Assembly (NCBI GenBank): GCA_023422775.1 | Contig: JAFAGM010000013.1 | Coordinates: 1-64,000 of the forward strand | Direction of reading: 5' to 3' | Length of the DNA: 64,000 nucleotides | DNA from: Pseudomonadota bacterium | Lineage (GTDB): Bacteria > Pseudomonadota > Alphaproteobacteria > Rhizobiales > Xanthobacteraceae | In this document: positions 43,427 through 52,709 of the stretch, in pieces | Numbering within the stretch: position 1 is the stretch's first letter | How the letters are laid out: every line of letters begins with the position of its first letter | Notes under the pieces: generated by a model | What the model saw: only the letters and a program-made list of their open reading frames with translations | The model's database searches: none | What the model was told of the DNA's origin: nothing | Made by a program: the position numbers and the translations under genes

Positions 43427-44749
43427 GTGAAACTGGCCTTGAAATTCTTGCAACTCGTCACGCTGGCAGCATTGCCGCTTGTCTCTCCCGCGCACGCCGC
43501 GACCGAGATCATGTGGTGGCATGCGATGTCGGGGCAACTCGGCAAGCAGGTGGAAAAGCTGGCGGCCGATTTCAACGCGTCGCAGTCCGACTACCGGATC
43601 GTGCCCGCGTACAAGGGCAGCTACACCGAGACGGTCACCGCTGCGATTTTCGCGTTCCGTTCGCGCAGCCAGCCCGCGATCGTTCAGGTTAACGAGATTG
43701 CGACCGCCACCATGATGGCGGCAAAGGGCGCGATCTATCCGGTATTCGAGCTGATGCGCGATCAGTCGGAGGCGTTCTCGCCGGAAGCATATCTGCCGGC
43801 CGTCACCGGCTACTACTCCGACGTCGCCGGCAACATGCTGTCGTTTCCGTTCAATGTCTCGACGCCGATCCTCTACTACAACAAGGATGCCTTCCGTGCG
43901 GCGGGCCTCGATCCGGAGGTGGCGCCGACGACCTGGCCTGAAGTCGGCGCCGCGGCCAAACGCCTGCGTGCGGTTGGCTTGCCTTGCGGGCTGACGACAT
44001 CCTGGCCCTCATGGATCAATGTCGAGAATTTTTCCGCGTTCCACAATCTGCCGCTGGCGACGCGGACCAACGGCTTCGGCGGTCTCGATGCCGAGCTTGC
44101 CTTCAACAATCCGCAGGTCGTCCGCCACATCGCCCAGCTTGCCGAATGGCAGGGCACGAAAGTCTTCGATTACAGCGGCCGGGGTCAATCGGCCGAGCCG
44201 CGCTTCCAGAAAGGCGAGTGTGGAATCTTCATCGGCTCGTCGGCGACGCGGGCGGACATCAAGGCCAATTCGAAATTCGAGGTCGGCTACGGCATGATCC
44301 CGTACTGGCCCGAAATTGCCGGCGCGCCGCAGAACACCATCATTGGCGGCGCCACGCTGTGGGTGCTGCGCGACCGTCCGCGCGCCGAATACGCCGGCGT
44401 CGCCCGCTTCTTCGCCTATCTTTCGAGGCCGGAAGTCCAGGCGGCCTGGCATCAGAACACCGGCTATCTGCCGATCACCCGCGCCGCCTTCGACCTCAGC
44501 CGCGCACAGGGCTTCTACGATCGCACGCCGGGCGCGGCGATTTCGATCGAGCAGCTGACCCTGAAGCCCCCGACCGAGAATTCGAAGGGCATCCGGCTCG
44601 GATCCTTTGTCCTGATCCGCGAGGTCATCGAGGATGAACTGGAGCAGGTCTTCAGCGGCAAGCGGACCCCGCAGGCCGCCCTCGACCATGCCGTCGAGCG
44701 CGGCAACCGCCTGTTGCGCCAGTTCGAGCGCGCCAATCCGGACCGGTAG
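43427..44749 (+). CDS. UgpB-like extracellular solute-binding protein without transporter
   Basis: A 440-residue periplasmic protein with a signal peptide (MKLALKFLQLVTLAALPLVSPAHAA, in two parts). It matches the glycerol-3-phosphate binder UgpB: TEIMWWHAMSGQLGKQVEKLA, YKGSYTETVTAAIFAFRS, YYSDVAGNMLSFPFNVSTPI and WHQNTGYLPITRAAF. No ugpA, ugpE or ugpC gene follows. It is divergent from a kinase operon whose membrane kinase has a large periplasmic domain, so it may act as a sensor's ligand-binding partner. A conventional transport role with a distant permease remains possible. Confidence 0.85.
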   Translation: MKLALKFLQLVTLAALPLVSPAHAATEIMWWHAMSGQLGKQVEKLAADFNASQSDYRIVPAYKGSYTETVTAAIFAFRSRSQPAIVQVNEIATATMMAAKGAIYPVFELMRDQSEAFSPEAYLPAVTGYYSDVAGNMLSFPFNVSTPILYYNKDAFRAAGLDPEVAPTTWPEVGAAAKRLRAVGLPCGLTTSWPSWINVENFSAFHNLPLATRTNGFGGLDAELAFNNPQVVRHIAQLAEWQGTKVFDYSGRGQSAEPRFQKGECGIFIGSSATRADIKANSKFEVGYGMIPYWPEIAGAPQNTIIGGATLWVLRDRPRAEYAGVARFFAYLSRPEVQAAWHQNTGYLPITRAAFDLSRAQGFYDRTPGAAISIEQLTLKPPTENSKGIRLGSFVLIREVIEDELEQVFSGKRTPQAALDHAVERGNRLLRQFERANPDR

Positions 44750-44790
44750 GGCGACCGCACAGCAAACGGGCGCTCAAAATTTCTGCACTA

Positions 44791-44822
44791 ATTGTAGGCA
44801 AATATGCATCTTTGTATGCAAT
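44791..44822 (+). promoter_or_regulatory. Two direct TTGTANGCAA motifs, candidate GntR operator
   Basis: TTGTAGGCAA (44792-44801) and TTGTATGCAA (44812-44821) are direct repeats spaced 20 bp, each a near-palindrome (TTG-N4-CAA). They lie 150-180 bp upstream of the binding-protein gene of the importer. They resemble the TNGTNNACNA-type sites of FCD-family GntR regulators, five of six fixed positions each; the GntR gene at 52706 is in the same cluster. Confidence 0.35.
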
Positions 44823-44970
44823 CCGCCAGAGTGTCGCAGCCGGGCGATCGAGGCCATTGTGAAGTAGATTCAGTAACTTGATCCGAAATTAGCCCTTCCC
44901 TAAGGGTTGGCACGAACCTTGCGATCCCTGTTCCAAAGCCCGTTTCCCTCTGGCGTTGGAGCATCACCCC

Positions 44971-46590
44971 ATGAAGCGTCGCGATTTCCTCAAATCCGTC
45001 ACCGGCGTTGCCGCGGGCGCGCTGGTGCCGGCGCCTGCGATCTGGTCCTCTGCAAAAGCGCAGTCGCGCTCGGAGACTCTCCTGATCGTTTCGGAAGGCG
45101 GGCCCAACAATCTCGACATCCACGGCGTCGGCACCAACGTGCCCGGCTACGAGGTGTCGTGGAATTGCTACGACCGCCTGATCACCCACGAGATGAAGAG
45201 CGGTCCCGGCGGCGTGCCATATTACGACCGCGACAAGTTCAAGGGCGAACTCGCCGACGACATGAAGATCGACGACATGTCGGTGACCTTCAAGCTGAAG
45301 AAGAACGCCAAATTCCACGACGGCGCGCCGGTGACGGCGAAGGACGTCAAATGGTCGCTCGACCGCGCCGTCTCCGTCGGCGGCTTCCCCACCTTCCAGA
45401 TGAGCGCGGGCTCGCTGACCAAGGCCGAGCAGTTCGTCGTCGTCGACGACAGCACGGTGCGGGTGGACTTTGCCAGGAAGGACCGCCTGACGATTCCCGA
45501 TCTCGCCGTCATCGTGCCCTGCATCGTCAACTCCGAACTGGTGAAGAAGCACGCCAGCGAGAAGGACCCCTGGGGGCTCGAATACACCAAGCAGCAGACC
45601 GCGGGTTCCGGCGCCTACAGACTAGCGAAATGGACCGCCGGCACCGAAGTGGTCATGGAGCGCAACGACGAGTGGGCCGGCGGCCCCTTGCCGAAGATCA
45701 AGCGCGTGATCTGGCGCATGGTGCCGCAGGCCGGCAACCGCCGCGCGCTGCTGGAGCGCGGCGACGCCGACATCTCCTACGAACTGCCGTTCAAGGACTT
45801 CCAGGAGATGAAGGCCAACGGCAAGCTCAACGTGGTGTCGCTGCCGTTCTCCAACGGCATCCAGTATATCGGCATGAACGTCACCAGGCCGCCGTTCGAC
45901 AATCCGAAAGTGCGGCAGGCGATGGCGTACGCGATGCCGTACCAGAAGATCATCGACGCGGTGCTGTTCGGGCTCGCCAATCCGATGTTCGGCGCGGCAA
46001 AGGACAAGGCGACCGAGGTCGCCTGGCCGCAGCCGACCAAATATTCGACCGACATGGAGAAGGCCAGGGCGCTGCTCGCGGAGGCCGGCTACGCCAACGG
46101 CTTCGAGACGACGATTTCGTTCGACCTGAACTTCGCAGGGGTCAACGAGCCGCTCTGCATCCTCGTGCAGGAGGCGCTCGCCCAGCTCGGCATCAAGACC
46201 ACGATCAACAAGGTGCCCGGCGCCAACTGGCGCACCGAATTGAACAAGAAGGAGATGCCGCTCTACACCAACGTGTTCTCGGGCTGGCTCGATTATCCCG
46301 AATACTTCTTCTACTGGTGCTATCACGGCAACAATTCCGTCTTCAACACCATGAGCTACAAGTCGCCGGAGATGGACAGGCTGATCGACGGCGCGCGCAC
46401 GGCCGCCTCGAACGGCGATACCGCGACCTACGACAAGGACGTCAAGGGCTTCGTCGATCTCGCCTTCACCGACATCCCGCGCATCCCGCTCTATCAGCCG
46501 TTCGTCAACGTCGCGATGCAGAAGAACATCTCCGGCTATCAGTACTGGTTCCACCGCCGGCTGGATTATCGCGCGCTGGTGAAGGCGTGA
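44971..46590 (+). CDS. Peptide/opine-type ABC transporter substrate-binding protein
   Basis: A 539-residue SBP family 5 protein (DppA/OppA class). It has a twin-arginine-type signal, MKRRDFLKSVTGVAAGALVPAPA. The family lid motif is seen in FKLKKNAKFHDGAPVTAKDVKWSLDRA-like sequence near residues 109-135, and DNPKVRQAMAYAMPYQKI near 310. ATG 44971 is chosen because the Tat signal starts there. It is the first gene of an operon with two permeases and a fused ATPase. Catabolic genes downstream suggest a ureido or amide ligand rather than peptide. Confidence 0.88.
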   Translation: MKRRDFLKSVTGVAAGALVPAPAIWSSAKAQSRSETLLIVSEGGPNNLDIHGVGTNVPGYEVSWNCYDRLITHEMKSGPGGVPYYDRDKFKGELADDMKIDDMSVTFKLKKNAKFHDGAPVTAKDVKWSLDRAVSVGGFPTFQMSAGSLTKAEQFVVVDDSTVRVDFARKDRLTIPDLAVIVPCIVNSELVKKHASEKDPWGLEYTKQQTAGSGAYRLAKWTAGTEVVMERNDEWAGGPLPKIKRVIWRMVPQAGNRRALLERGDADISYELPFKDFQEMKANGKLNVVSLPFSNGIQYIGMNVTRPPFDNPKVRQAMAYAMPYQKIIDAVLFGLANPMFGAAKDKATEVAWPQPTKYSTDMEKARALLAEAGYANGFETTISFDLNFAGVNEPLCILVQEALAQLGIKTTINKVPGANWRTELNKKEMPLYTNVFSGWLDYPEYFFYWCYHGNNSVFNTMSYKSPEMDRLIDGARTAASNGDTATYDKDVKGFVDLAFTDIPRIPLYQPFVNVAMQKNISGYQYWFHRRLDYRALVKA

Positions 46591-46667
46591 TCCGCCATGC
46601 TGACGGTCGGCGACGCATCGGCATTTGTCGGCTCCGTTGATTCAAGTGAGGTGGCCGCCGCGCTCTC

Positions 46668-46800
46668 GCTCCCTCCCCCCTTGTGGGGGAGGGGCGGGGA
46701 GGGGGGTAGCCACGAACTCCGACCTCGCCTGGGGTCACCCCTCTCCCCAGCCTTGAGAGCGAGCTTCGCTCGCCTCGGACCCCACAAGGGGGGAGGGAGC
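46668..46800. repeat. REP-F: 21 bp perfect inverted repeat inside the importer operon
   Basis: Arms at 46668-46688 and 46780-46800 are perfect complements (core CCCTCCCCCCTTGTGGGG), with 91 bp between them containing further G-rich and CGAGCGAAGCTCG-like hairpins. It lies in the 257 bp gap between the binding-protein and first permease genes. A stable hairpin here could protect the upstream message end and lower permease expression. Confidence 0.85.
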
Positions 46801-46847
46801 GTGGCACGGTCTGTGGCGCGATTGTGCATGCAAATTTGGAGCACGCC

Positions 46848-47861
46848 ATGCTGACCATGATCGGCAAGCGGCTGATGTTTGCGATCCCGTCGCTGATCGG
46901 GGTCGTGATCGTCACGTTCCTGCTGACGCGCGCGCTGCCGGGCGATCCGGCGGCGTATTTCGCAGGGCCTGCCGCCACGAAGGAGGCGGTCGAGCAGATC
47001 CGCAAGAAGCTCGGCCTCGACAAGCCGCTGATCGAGCAGTTCATCCGCTACACCAGCGATCTCGCGCATGGCGATTTCGGCAATTCGCTCACGACAGGCC
47101 AGCCGGTCGCCACCGAGATCCGCAACCGCCTGCCGGCATCGGCCGAGCTGACGCTGCTCGGCCTGTTTGTCTCGGTCGTCATCGCCATTCCGCTTGGTGT
47201 GCTCGCCGCCACCCGGCCGGGATCATGGATCGATCATCTCTGTCGCGTCACGACGACCGCGGGCGTATCACTGCCGGTGTTCTTTACCGGGCTGGTGCTG
47301 GTCTACGTGTTCTATTTCAGGCTCGGCTGGTCGCCGGCGCCGCTCGGCCGGCTCGACGTGTTCTACAGCGCGCCACCGACCATCACGGGCTTCTATCTGA
47401 TCGATACATTGATTGCGCGCGACTTTGAGGCGTTTCGATCCGCGCTGAGCCAGCTCATCCTGCCGGCGACGACGCTTGCGATCTTCTCGCTGGCGCCGAT
47501 CGCGCGCATGACGCGGGCGTCCATGCTGGCGGTGCTGGCGTCCGAATTCGTCCGCACCGCGCGCGCCTCAGGGCTGTCGCCCTCGACCGTGATCGTCACC
47601 TACGCATTCCGCAACGCGATGCTGCCGGTCATCACCACGCTCAGCATGGTGTTCTCGTTCCTGCTCGGCGCCAACGTGCTGGTCGAGAAGGTGTTCGCCT
47701 GGCCCGGCATCGGCTCCTATGCGGTGGAAGCCTTGATCTCCTCGGATTTCGCGCCGGTGCAGGGCTTTGTGCTGACCATGGCCGTCATGTACGTCCTGCT
47801 CAATCTGGTTATCGACATTCTCTACGGCGTGATCGACCCACGCGTCCGGCTTGAAGGATGA
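46848..47861 (+). CDS. ABC transporter permease, DppB-like
   Basis: A 337-residue inner-membrane permease with six helices. It opens MIGKRLMFAIPSLIGVVIVTF, has RALPGDPAAYFAGP after helix 1 and the ATPase-contact EAA region FVRTARASGLSPSTVIVTYAFRNAMLP. TTGGAGCACGCC precedes ATG 46848. It pairs with the DppC-like protein starting 10 bp downstream. Confidence 0.9.
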   Translation: MLTMIGKRLMFAIPSLIGVVIVTFLLTRALPGDPAAYFAGPAATKEAVEQIRKKLGLDKPLIEQFIRYTSDLAHGDFGNSLTTGQPVATEIRNRLPASAELTLLGLFVSVVIAIPLGVLAATRPGSWIDHLCRVTTTAGVSLPVFFTGLVLVYVFYFRLGWSPAPLGRLDVFYSAPPTITGFYLIDTLIARDFEAFRSALSQLILPATTLAIFSLAPIARMTRASMLAVLASEFVRTARASGLSPSTVIVTYAFRNAMLPVITTLSMVFSFLLGANVLVEKVFAWPGIGSYAVEALISSDFAPVQGFVLTMAVMYVLLNLVIDILYGVIDPRVRLEG

Positions 47862-47870
47862 GGTTGGAAG

Positions 47871-48770
47871 ATGAGTGCTGTTCTGCCTGCCGTCGAACCC
47901 GCCGGTCCCGCGCGCACTTCGGGGCTTGTCGCGATCCTCGAACACACCCGCTATGTGCTTGGCGAGAACCGCGTAACCGCCTTCGCCTTCGGCCTGCTGG
48001 TGATCATCCTGTTCGCCGCGATCTTCGGCCCCTACATCGTTCCCTACGATCCGCTTGCCAGCGACACCGCCTCGGCGCTGAAGCCGCCGTCGGCCGCGCA
48101 CTGGTTCGGCACCGATCAGCTCGGCCGCGACATCTTCAGCCGCGTGATCGTCGCAACGAGGCTCGACACGTTCATTGCGGTCGCCTCCGTGGCGCTGGTG
48201 TTCCTGATGGGTGGCCTCGCAGGCATCGCCGCCGGCTATTTCGGCGGCTGGACCGACCGCATCGTCGGCCGCATCGCCGACACCATCATGGCGTTTCCGC
48301 TGTTCGTGCTGGCGATGGGCATCGTCGCAGCGCTCGGCAACACCGTGCAGAACATTATCATCGCGACCGCGATCGTCAACTTTCCGCTTTATGCGCGCGT
48401 CGCCCGTGCCGAAGCCAATGTCCGCCGCAACGCCGGCTTCGTGCAGGCGGCGCGGCTGTCGGGCAACGGCGAAATGCGGATCCTGCTGGTGCATATCCTG
48501 CCCAACATCATGCCGATCATGATCGTGCAGATGTCCCTGACCATGGGCTACGCCATCCTCAACGCCGCTGGATTGTCCTTCATCGGCCTCGGCGTGCGGC
48601 CGCCGACGGCGGAGTGGGGCATCATGGTCGCCGAAGGCGCGGGCTTCATGGTGTCGGGCGAATGGTGGATCGCGCTGTTCCCGGGCCTAGCGCTGATGCT
48701 CGCGGTGTTCTGCTTCAATTTGCTCGGCGACGGCCTGCGCGACATCGTCGATCCGCAGCGGAGGACGTGA
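47871..48770 (+). CDS. ABC transporter permease, DppC-like
   Basis: A 299-residue permease of the DppC type: NRVTAFAFGLLVIILFAAIFGPYI for helix 1, FGTDQLGRDIFSRVI near residue 80, and the EAA-type loop QAARLSGNGEMRILLVHILPNIMP. It ends ADPQR-like IVDPQRRT as family members do. Forms a heterodimer with the DppB-like subunit. Confidence 0.9.
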   Translation: MSAVLPAVEPAGPARTSGLVAILEHTRYVLGENRVTAFAFGLLVIILFAAIFGPYIVPYDPLASDTASALKPPSAAHWFGTDQLGRDIFSRVIVATRLDTFIAVASVALVFLMGGLAGIAAGYFGGWTDRIVGRIADTIMAFPLFVLAMGIVAALGNTVQNIIIATAIVNFPLYARVARAEANVRRNAGFVQAARLSGNGEMRILLVHILPNIMPIMIVQMSLTMGYAILNAAGLSFIGLGVRPPTAEWGIMVAEGAGFMVSGEWWIALFPGLALMLAVFCFNLLGDGLRDIVDPQRRT

Positions 48771-48777
48771 TGGAGGG

Positions 48778-48862
48778 CGTCATTGCGAGCGAAGCGAAGC
48801 AATCCATCTATCCCCGAGTCGAGGCATGGATTGCTTCGTCGCTGTCGCTCCTCGCAATGACG
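48778..48862. repeat. REP-A palindromic repeat, copy 3
   Basis: CGTCATTGCGAGCGAAGCGA at the left and CGCTCCTCGCAATGACG at the right. It occupies most of the gap between the DppC-like permease and the fused ATPase in the same operon. Confidence 0.9.
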
Positions 48863-48891
48863 AACGCGGCGCACCAGTGGGGAATATGTTC

Positions 48892-50613
48892 ATGACCGCG
48901 CAGCCCCTGCTCGACGTCAGCGACCTCACCGTCGAATTCACCACGCGCCGCGGCATCGTGAAAGCCGTGCAGCACGTCAACATCTCGGTGGCCAAGGGCG
49001 AGACGCTCGGCATCGTCGGCGAATCCGGTTCCGGCAAGTCGGTGACGTCCTATGCCGTCATGCGCATCCTCGACCGGGCGGGGCGGATCGCCGAGGGCTC
49101 GGTGATGTTCTCCGGCATCGACGTCAAGGCCGCGACCGAGAACCAGATGCGCGATCTGCGCGGCCGCGAAATCTCGATGATCTTCCAGAACCCGCGCGCC
49201 GCGCTCAACCCGATCCGCAAGGTCGGCGACCAGATCGAGGACGTGCTGCGACAGCACGTGCAGCAGTCGCAGGTCGGCGACCGCGGCGAGAAGGCGATCG
49301 AGGCGCTGGAGCAGGTCAAGATCGCCCGCCCGCGGGAGCGCTACCATGCCTATCCGTTCGAACTCTCCGGCGGCATGTGCCAGCGCGTCGTGATCGCATT
49401 GGCGCTCGCCTGCAATCCGCAGCTTCTGATCGCGGACGAGCCGACCACCGGCCTCGACGTCACCACGCAGAAGGCCGTGATGGACCTCGTCGTCGAACTC
49501 ACCAGGCGCCGCAACATGTCGACCATCCTGATCACGCACGATCTCGGCCTTGCCGCCGCCTATTGCGATCGCGTGGTGGTGATGGAGAAGGGTCACGTGG
49601 TGGAGACCGCGAAGTCCGCCGATATTTTTGCCAGGCCCGAGCATGCTTATACAAGGAAGCTGATGCGCGCCACGCCCCGGCTCGGCGTCTCGCTGCGCGA
49701 CCTGCTGCCGGAGGAGGATGCGCTTTCTTCGGCCTCGCCCCGCACTTCGTCCGTCACACCCGGGGGTGACGAGAATGCGAAACCACTCCTCCTCGTCGAA
49801 AAGCTCGTCAAGGAATACCCGCGCCAGGGCGCGAGCGCAGTGCTCTCAAAGCTGTTCTCGCGCAAGCCGCCGGTCGAGGCCGAGCAGTTCCGCGCGGTCG
49901 ACGGCATCAGCTTCACCGTCGGCCACGGCGAGAGCGTGGGCCTCGTCGGCGAATCCGGCTGCGGCAAGTCGACGACGTCGATGATGGTGATGCGGCTGCT
50001 AGACCAGACCTCCGGCCGCATCGTGTTCGACGGCGACGAGATCGGCACCATCCTGCCGCAGGCCTTTGCACGGCTGCCGCTGCGCAAGAGCATCCAGATG
50101 GTGTTCCAGGACCCGACCGACAGCCTCAACCCGCGCTTCACCGCGGCGCGCGCCATCGCCGATCCGATCTTGCAACTCGGCGACATCAGGGGCCGCGACG
50201 CGCTGCGCGCCCGCTGCGAGGAACTCGCCGGCCTGGTCGGCCTTCCCGTCAACCTGCTCGATCGCTTTCCGCACCAGTTGTCCGGCGGCCAGAAGGCCCG
50301 CGTCGGCATCGCGCGTGCGATCGCGCTGCATCCAAAACTCGTGATCCTCGACGAGCCGACCGCGGCGCTCGACGTTTCCGTGCAGGCGGTGGTGCTCAAC
50401 CTGCTGCAGGATCTCAAGGCATCGATGGGCATGAGCTATTTGTTCGTGTCGCACGATTTGAATGTGGTACGTTTGCTGTGCGATCGTGTCATCGTGATGC
50501 GGAGCGGGCGTATCGTCGAGCAGGGCTCGTCCGAACGCGTGCTCGGCGATCCGCAGGACGCTTATACGAAGGAATTGCTGACGGCGATTCCGCATCCGCC
50601 GCTGCCGGCGTAG
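48892..50613 (+). CDS. Fused dual ABC ATPase, DppD-DppF type
   Basis: A 573-residue protein with two complete ATPase domains. Domain 1 (about residues 5-265): GESGSGKS, ELSGGMCQRVVIALALA, LLIADEPTTGLDVTT. Domain 2 (about 300-565): GESGCGKS, QLSGGQKARVGIARAIAL, LVILDEPTAALDVSV. ATG 48892 has GGGGA eight bases upstream; ATG 48886 is too close to it. Longer frames start in the repeat. It energises the two permeases. Fusion of both ATPases is common in this transporter family. Confidence 0.9.
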   Translation: MTAQPLLDVSDLTVEFTTRRGIVKAVQHVNISVAKGETLGIVGESGSGKSVTSYAVMRILDRAGRIAEGSVMFSGIDVKAATENQMRDLRGREISMIFQNPRAALNPIRKVGDQIEDVLRQHVQQSQVGDRGEKAIEALEQVKIARPRERYHAYPFELSGGMCQRVVIALALACNPQLLIADEPTTGLDVTTQKAVMDLVVELTRRRNMSTILITHDLGLAAAYCDRVVVMEKGHVVETAKSADIFARPEHAYTRKLMRATPRLGVSLRDLLPEEDALSSASPRTSSVTPGGDENAKPLLLVEKLVKEYPRQGASAVLSKLFSRKPPVEAEQFRAVDGISFTVGHGESVGLVGESGCGKSTTSMMVMRLLDQTSGRIVFDGDEIGTILPQAFARLPLRKSIQMVFQDPTDSLNPRFTAARAIADPILQLGDIRGRDALRARCEELAGLVGLPVNLLDRFPHQLSGGQKARVGIARAIALHPKLVILDEPTAALDVSVQAVVLNLLQDLKASMGMSYLFVSHDLNVVRLLCDRVIVMRSGRIVEQGSSERVLGDPQDAYTKELLTAIPHPPLPA

Positions 50614-50615
50614 CC

Positions 50616-50698
50616 TGTCATGCCCCGCGGAGGCGGGGCATCCAGCAATCACCGATGCCGGCGTGTACTGGATCGCCCGGTCAAGCCGGGCGATGACG
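50616..50698. repeat. REP-C repeat, copy 2
   Basis: TGTCATGCCCCGCGGAGG at left and TACTGGATCGCCCGGTCAAG with CCGGGCGATGACG at right; the right part equals the right part of 31311-31412. Lies between the ATPase and the AtzG-like gene. Confidence 0.85.
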
Positions 50699-50710
50699 AA
50701 GAAGGAGGGA

Positions 50711-50905
50711 ATGTTGACCAATACCAGTACCAACCCCCTGGACAACTACATCGACGCCGTCGCCAAGGCGCTGGCGCTGCCGGTCGAGGAAGCCTGGCGT
50801 CCCGCGGTGCGGGCGAACCTCGACGTGTCGCTGAGACTGGCAAAACTGGTCGATGAATTCCCGCTGCCGGATGAAACCGAGCCGGCCAGCATTTACTCGG
50901 CCTGA
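50711..50905 (+). CDS. AtzG/HpxX-like small amidase subunit (DUF4089)
   Basis: A 64-residue protein, MLTNTSTNPLDNYIDA at the N-terminus and a helical body with PVEEAWRPAVRANLDVSLRLAKLVDEFPLPDETEPA. This matches DUF4089/AtzG, a GatC-like vestigial subunit that wraps around AtzE-type amidases. AAGGAGGGA is an ideal ribosome site. It ends five bases before the AtzE-like start, as expected for partner subunits. Confidence 0.83.
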   Translation: MLTNTSTNPLDNYIDAVAKALALPVEEAWRPAVRANLDVSLRLAKLVDEFPLPDETEPASIYSA

Positions 50906-50910
50906 TCGCC

Positions 50911-52308
50911 ATGACCGTGAAATCAGACGGGCTGTCGGCCCAGCAGATCGCGCAGGCGATAACCGACCGCAAGCTTTCCGCCCTTGAAGCGACCGAGGCC
51001 GCGCTGGCGCGCATCGCCGCGCATGATGGCGTGCTGAATTCCTTCACAGATGTCACCGCGGATCGTGCCCGCGCCACGGCGAAAGCGATCGACACGAAGA
51101 TCGCCGCCGGCGAAAAAGTCGGCGCGCTCGCCGGCGTGCCGTTCGCGGTCAAGAACCTGTTCGATGTCAAAGGCCTTTCCACCCGCGCCGGATCGAAGAT
51201 CAATCGCGACCTTAGCCCTGCACCGCGCGACGCCACGCTGATCGAGCGCATGGAGGCCGCCGGCGCCGTGCTGGTCGGCGCGCTCAACATGGGCGAATAC
51301 GCTTACGATTTCACCGGCGAGAACGTGCATGACGGCCCGTCGCGCAATCCGCACGATCCGACACGGATGAGCGGCGGCTCCTCCGGCGGCTCAGGCAGTG
51401 CAGTCGGCGGCGCTCTGGTCCCGATTGCTTTGGGATCCGACACCAATGGCTCGATCCGCGTGCCGTCGTCGTTCTGCGGCATCTTCGGTCTGAAGCCGAC
51501 CTATGGCCGGCTGTCGCGGGCGCGGTCGTTTCCCTTTGTCGCAAGCTTCGATCATCTCGGCCCGTTCGCGCGCAGCGTCGGCGATCTCGTGCTTGCTTAT
51601 GACGCCATGCAGGGCCCTGACGCCGACGACGCGGCGTGCACGACGCGCCCGGTCGAGCCGGTCTCGCCGCTGCTGGCCGAGGGCCTCTCCGGCCTTCGGA
51701 TCGCGATTGCCGGCGGATATTTTCAGAACAACGTGTTCCCCGAAGCGGTCGAAGCCGTGGCGCGTGTCGCCAAGGCGCTGGACGCGACGCAAACGATCGA
51801 AATTCCGGAGGCTGCCCGCGCCCGCGCTGCGGCCTACGTGATCTCCACCACCGAAGGTGCTTCGCTGCACCTCGATCGCCTGCGCAAGCGTCCGAACGAT
51901 TTCGATCCGGCAGTGCGCGACCGCCTGATCGCGGGCGCAATGGTGCCGGCGCCGTTGGTCGATCGCGCGCAGAAATTCCGCCGCTGGTATCGCGCAAAGG
52001 TGCTCGAACTGTTCAAGTCGGTGGACGTGATCATCGCGCCGGCAACGCCCTGCATCGCGCCGAAGCTCGGACAGGTGACGTTCGTGCTCGACGGCGTCGA
52101 ACTTCCCGTACGCGCCAATATCGGCATCCACACCCAGCCGATCTCCTTCATCGGCCTGCCTGTCGTCGCTGTGCCGGTGCCGCTTGAGCCGATGCCGATC
52201 GGCGTGCAGATCATCGCGGCGCCCTGGCGCGAGGATATCGCGTTGCGCGTCGCGCATGCGCTGGAACACATGGGCGTCGCCGCAGCGCCAGCCCCGAGAG
52301 GATTGTAA
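50911..52308 (+). CDS. AtzE/HpxY-like amidase
   Basis: A 465-residue amidase-signature enzyme with a complete Ser-cisSer-Lys triad region: lysine in PFAVKNLFDV (near residue 80), the SGGSSGGSGSAV serine/glycine loop (near 155) and nucleophile region GSDTNGSIRVPSSFCG (near 176). AtzE hydrolyses 1-carboxybiuret in the cyanuric acid pathway; HpxY homologs are linked to oxalurate in purine breakdown. With AtzG-like and AtzH/HpxZ-like genes on both sides, a carboxylated ureido compound is the likely substrate, but which one cannot be read from sequence. Confidence 0.87.
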   Translation: MTVKSDGLSAQQIAQAITDRKLSALEATEAALARIAAHDGVLNSFTDVTADRARATAKAIDTKIAAGEKVGALAGVPFAVKNLFDVKGLSTRAGSKINRDLSPAPRDATLIERMEAAGAVLVGALNMGEYAYDFTGENVHDGPSRNPHDPTRMSGGSSGGSGSAVGGALVPIALGSDTNGSIRVPSSFCGIFGLKPTYGRLSRARSFPFVASFDHLGPFARSVGDLVLAYDAMQGPDADDAACTTRPVEPVSPLLAEGLSGLRIAIAGGYFQNNVFPEAVEAVARVAKALDATQTIEIPEAARARAAAYVISTTEGASLHLDRLRKRPNDFDPAVRDRLIAGAMVPAPLVDRAQKFRRWYRAKVLELFKSVDVIIAPATPCIAPKLGQVTFVLDGVELPVRANIGIHTQPISFIGLPVVAVPVPLEPMPIGVQIIAAPWREDIALRVAHALEHMGVAAAPAPRGL

Positions 52309-52310
52309 TC

Positions 52311-52709
52311 ATGGAAATCGATCTTCCGGACGTGCTGGCCGAGGTCTCCGCGCAATTCGCGCGCTACGAGAAGGCGCTGGTGTCCAACGACGTGGCCGTG
52401 CTCGACGAATTGTTCCGCAACGATTCCCGCACGCTGCGATATGGCATCGGCGAAAATCTCTACGGCTACGAGGCGATCAAGGGGTTTCGCGCCGCGCGCT
52501 CGCCGGTGGGGCTGAAGCGCCGGACCGACCAGACCATGATTACGACCTATGGCCGGGATACCGCTGTTGCCTCCACGCTGTTCTACCGCGAGAGCACGAA
52601 GGGCAGGGTGGGGCGGCAGATGCAGACCTGGGTGCGGTTTCCCGAAGGATGGAGGATCGTCGCAGCCCATGTCAGCGTCATCGACGATCCGAAGGATTCA
52701 TCCACATGA
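52311..52709 (+). CDS. hpxZ: AtzH/HpxZ-like protein (DUF3225)
   Basis: A 132-residue NTF2-like protein: FARYEKALVSNDVAVLDELFRND, TLRYGIGENLYGYEAIKGFRAAR and MQTWVRFPEGWRIVAAHVSV. It matches the HpxZ/AtzH family found next to AtzE-type amidases. In other systems these are thought to act in the same ureido pathway; the precise reaction is not certain. It starts two bases after the amidase stop and overlaps the regulator by four bases. Confidence 0.85.
   Translation: MEIDLPDVLAEVSAQFARYEKALVSNDVAVLDELFRNDSRTLRYGIGENLYGYEAIKGFRAARSPVGLKRRTDQTMITTYGRDTAVASTLFYRESTKGRVGRQMQTWVRFPEGWRIVAAHVSVIDDPKDSST

Noticed and set aside
44907..46640. 577-codon plus-strand frame over the binding-protein gene
   Set aside because: Out of frame with the clear SBP family 5 protein and arginine-rich; a shadow.
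46668..46800. Miniature transposon (MITE)
   Set aside because: Perfect terminal inverted repeats are suggestive, but there is no target-site duplication I can see and no transposase in the window, so it is listed only as a repeat.
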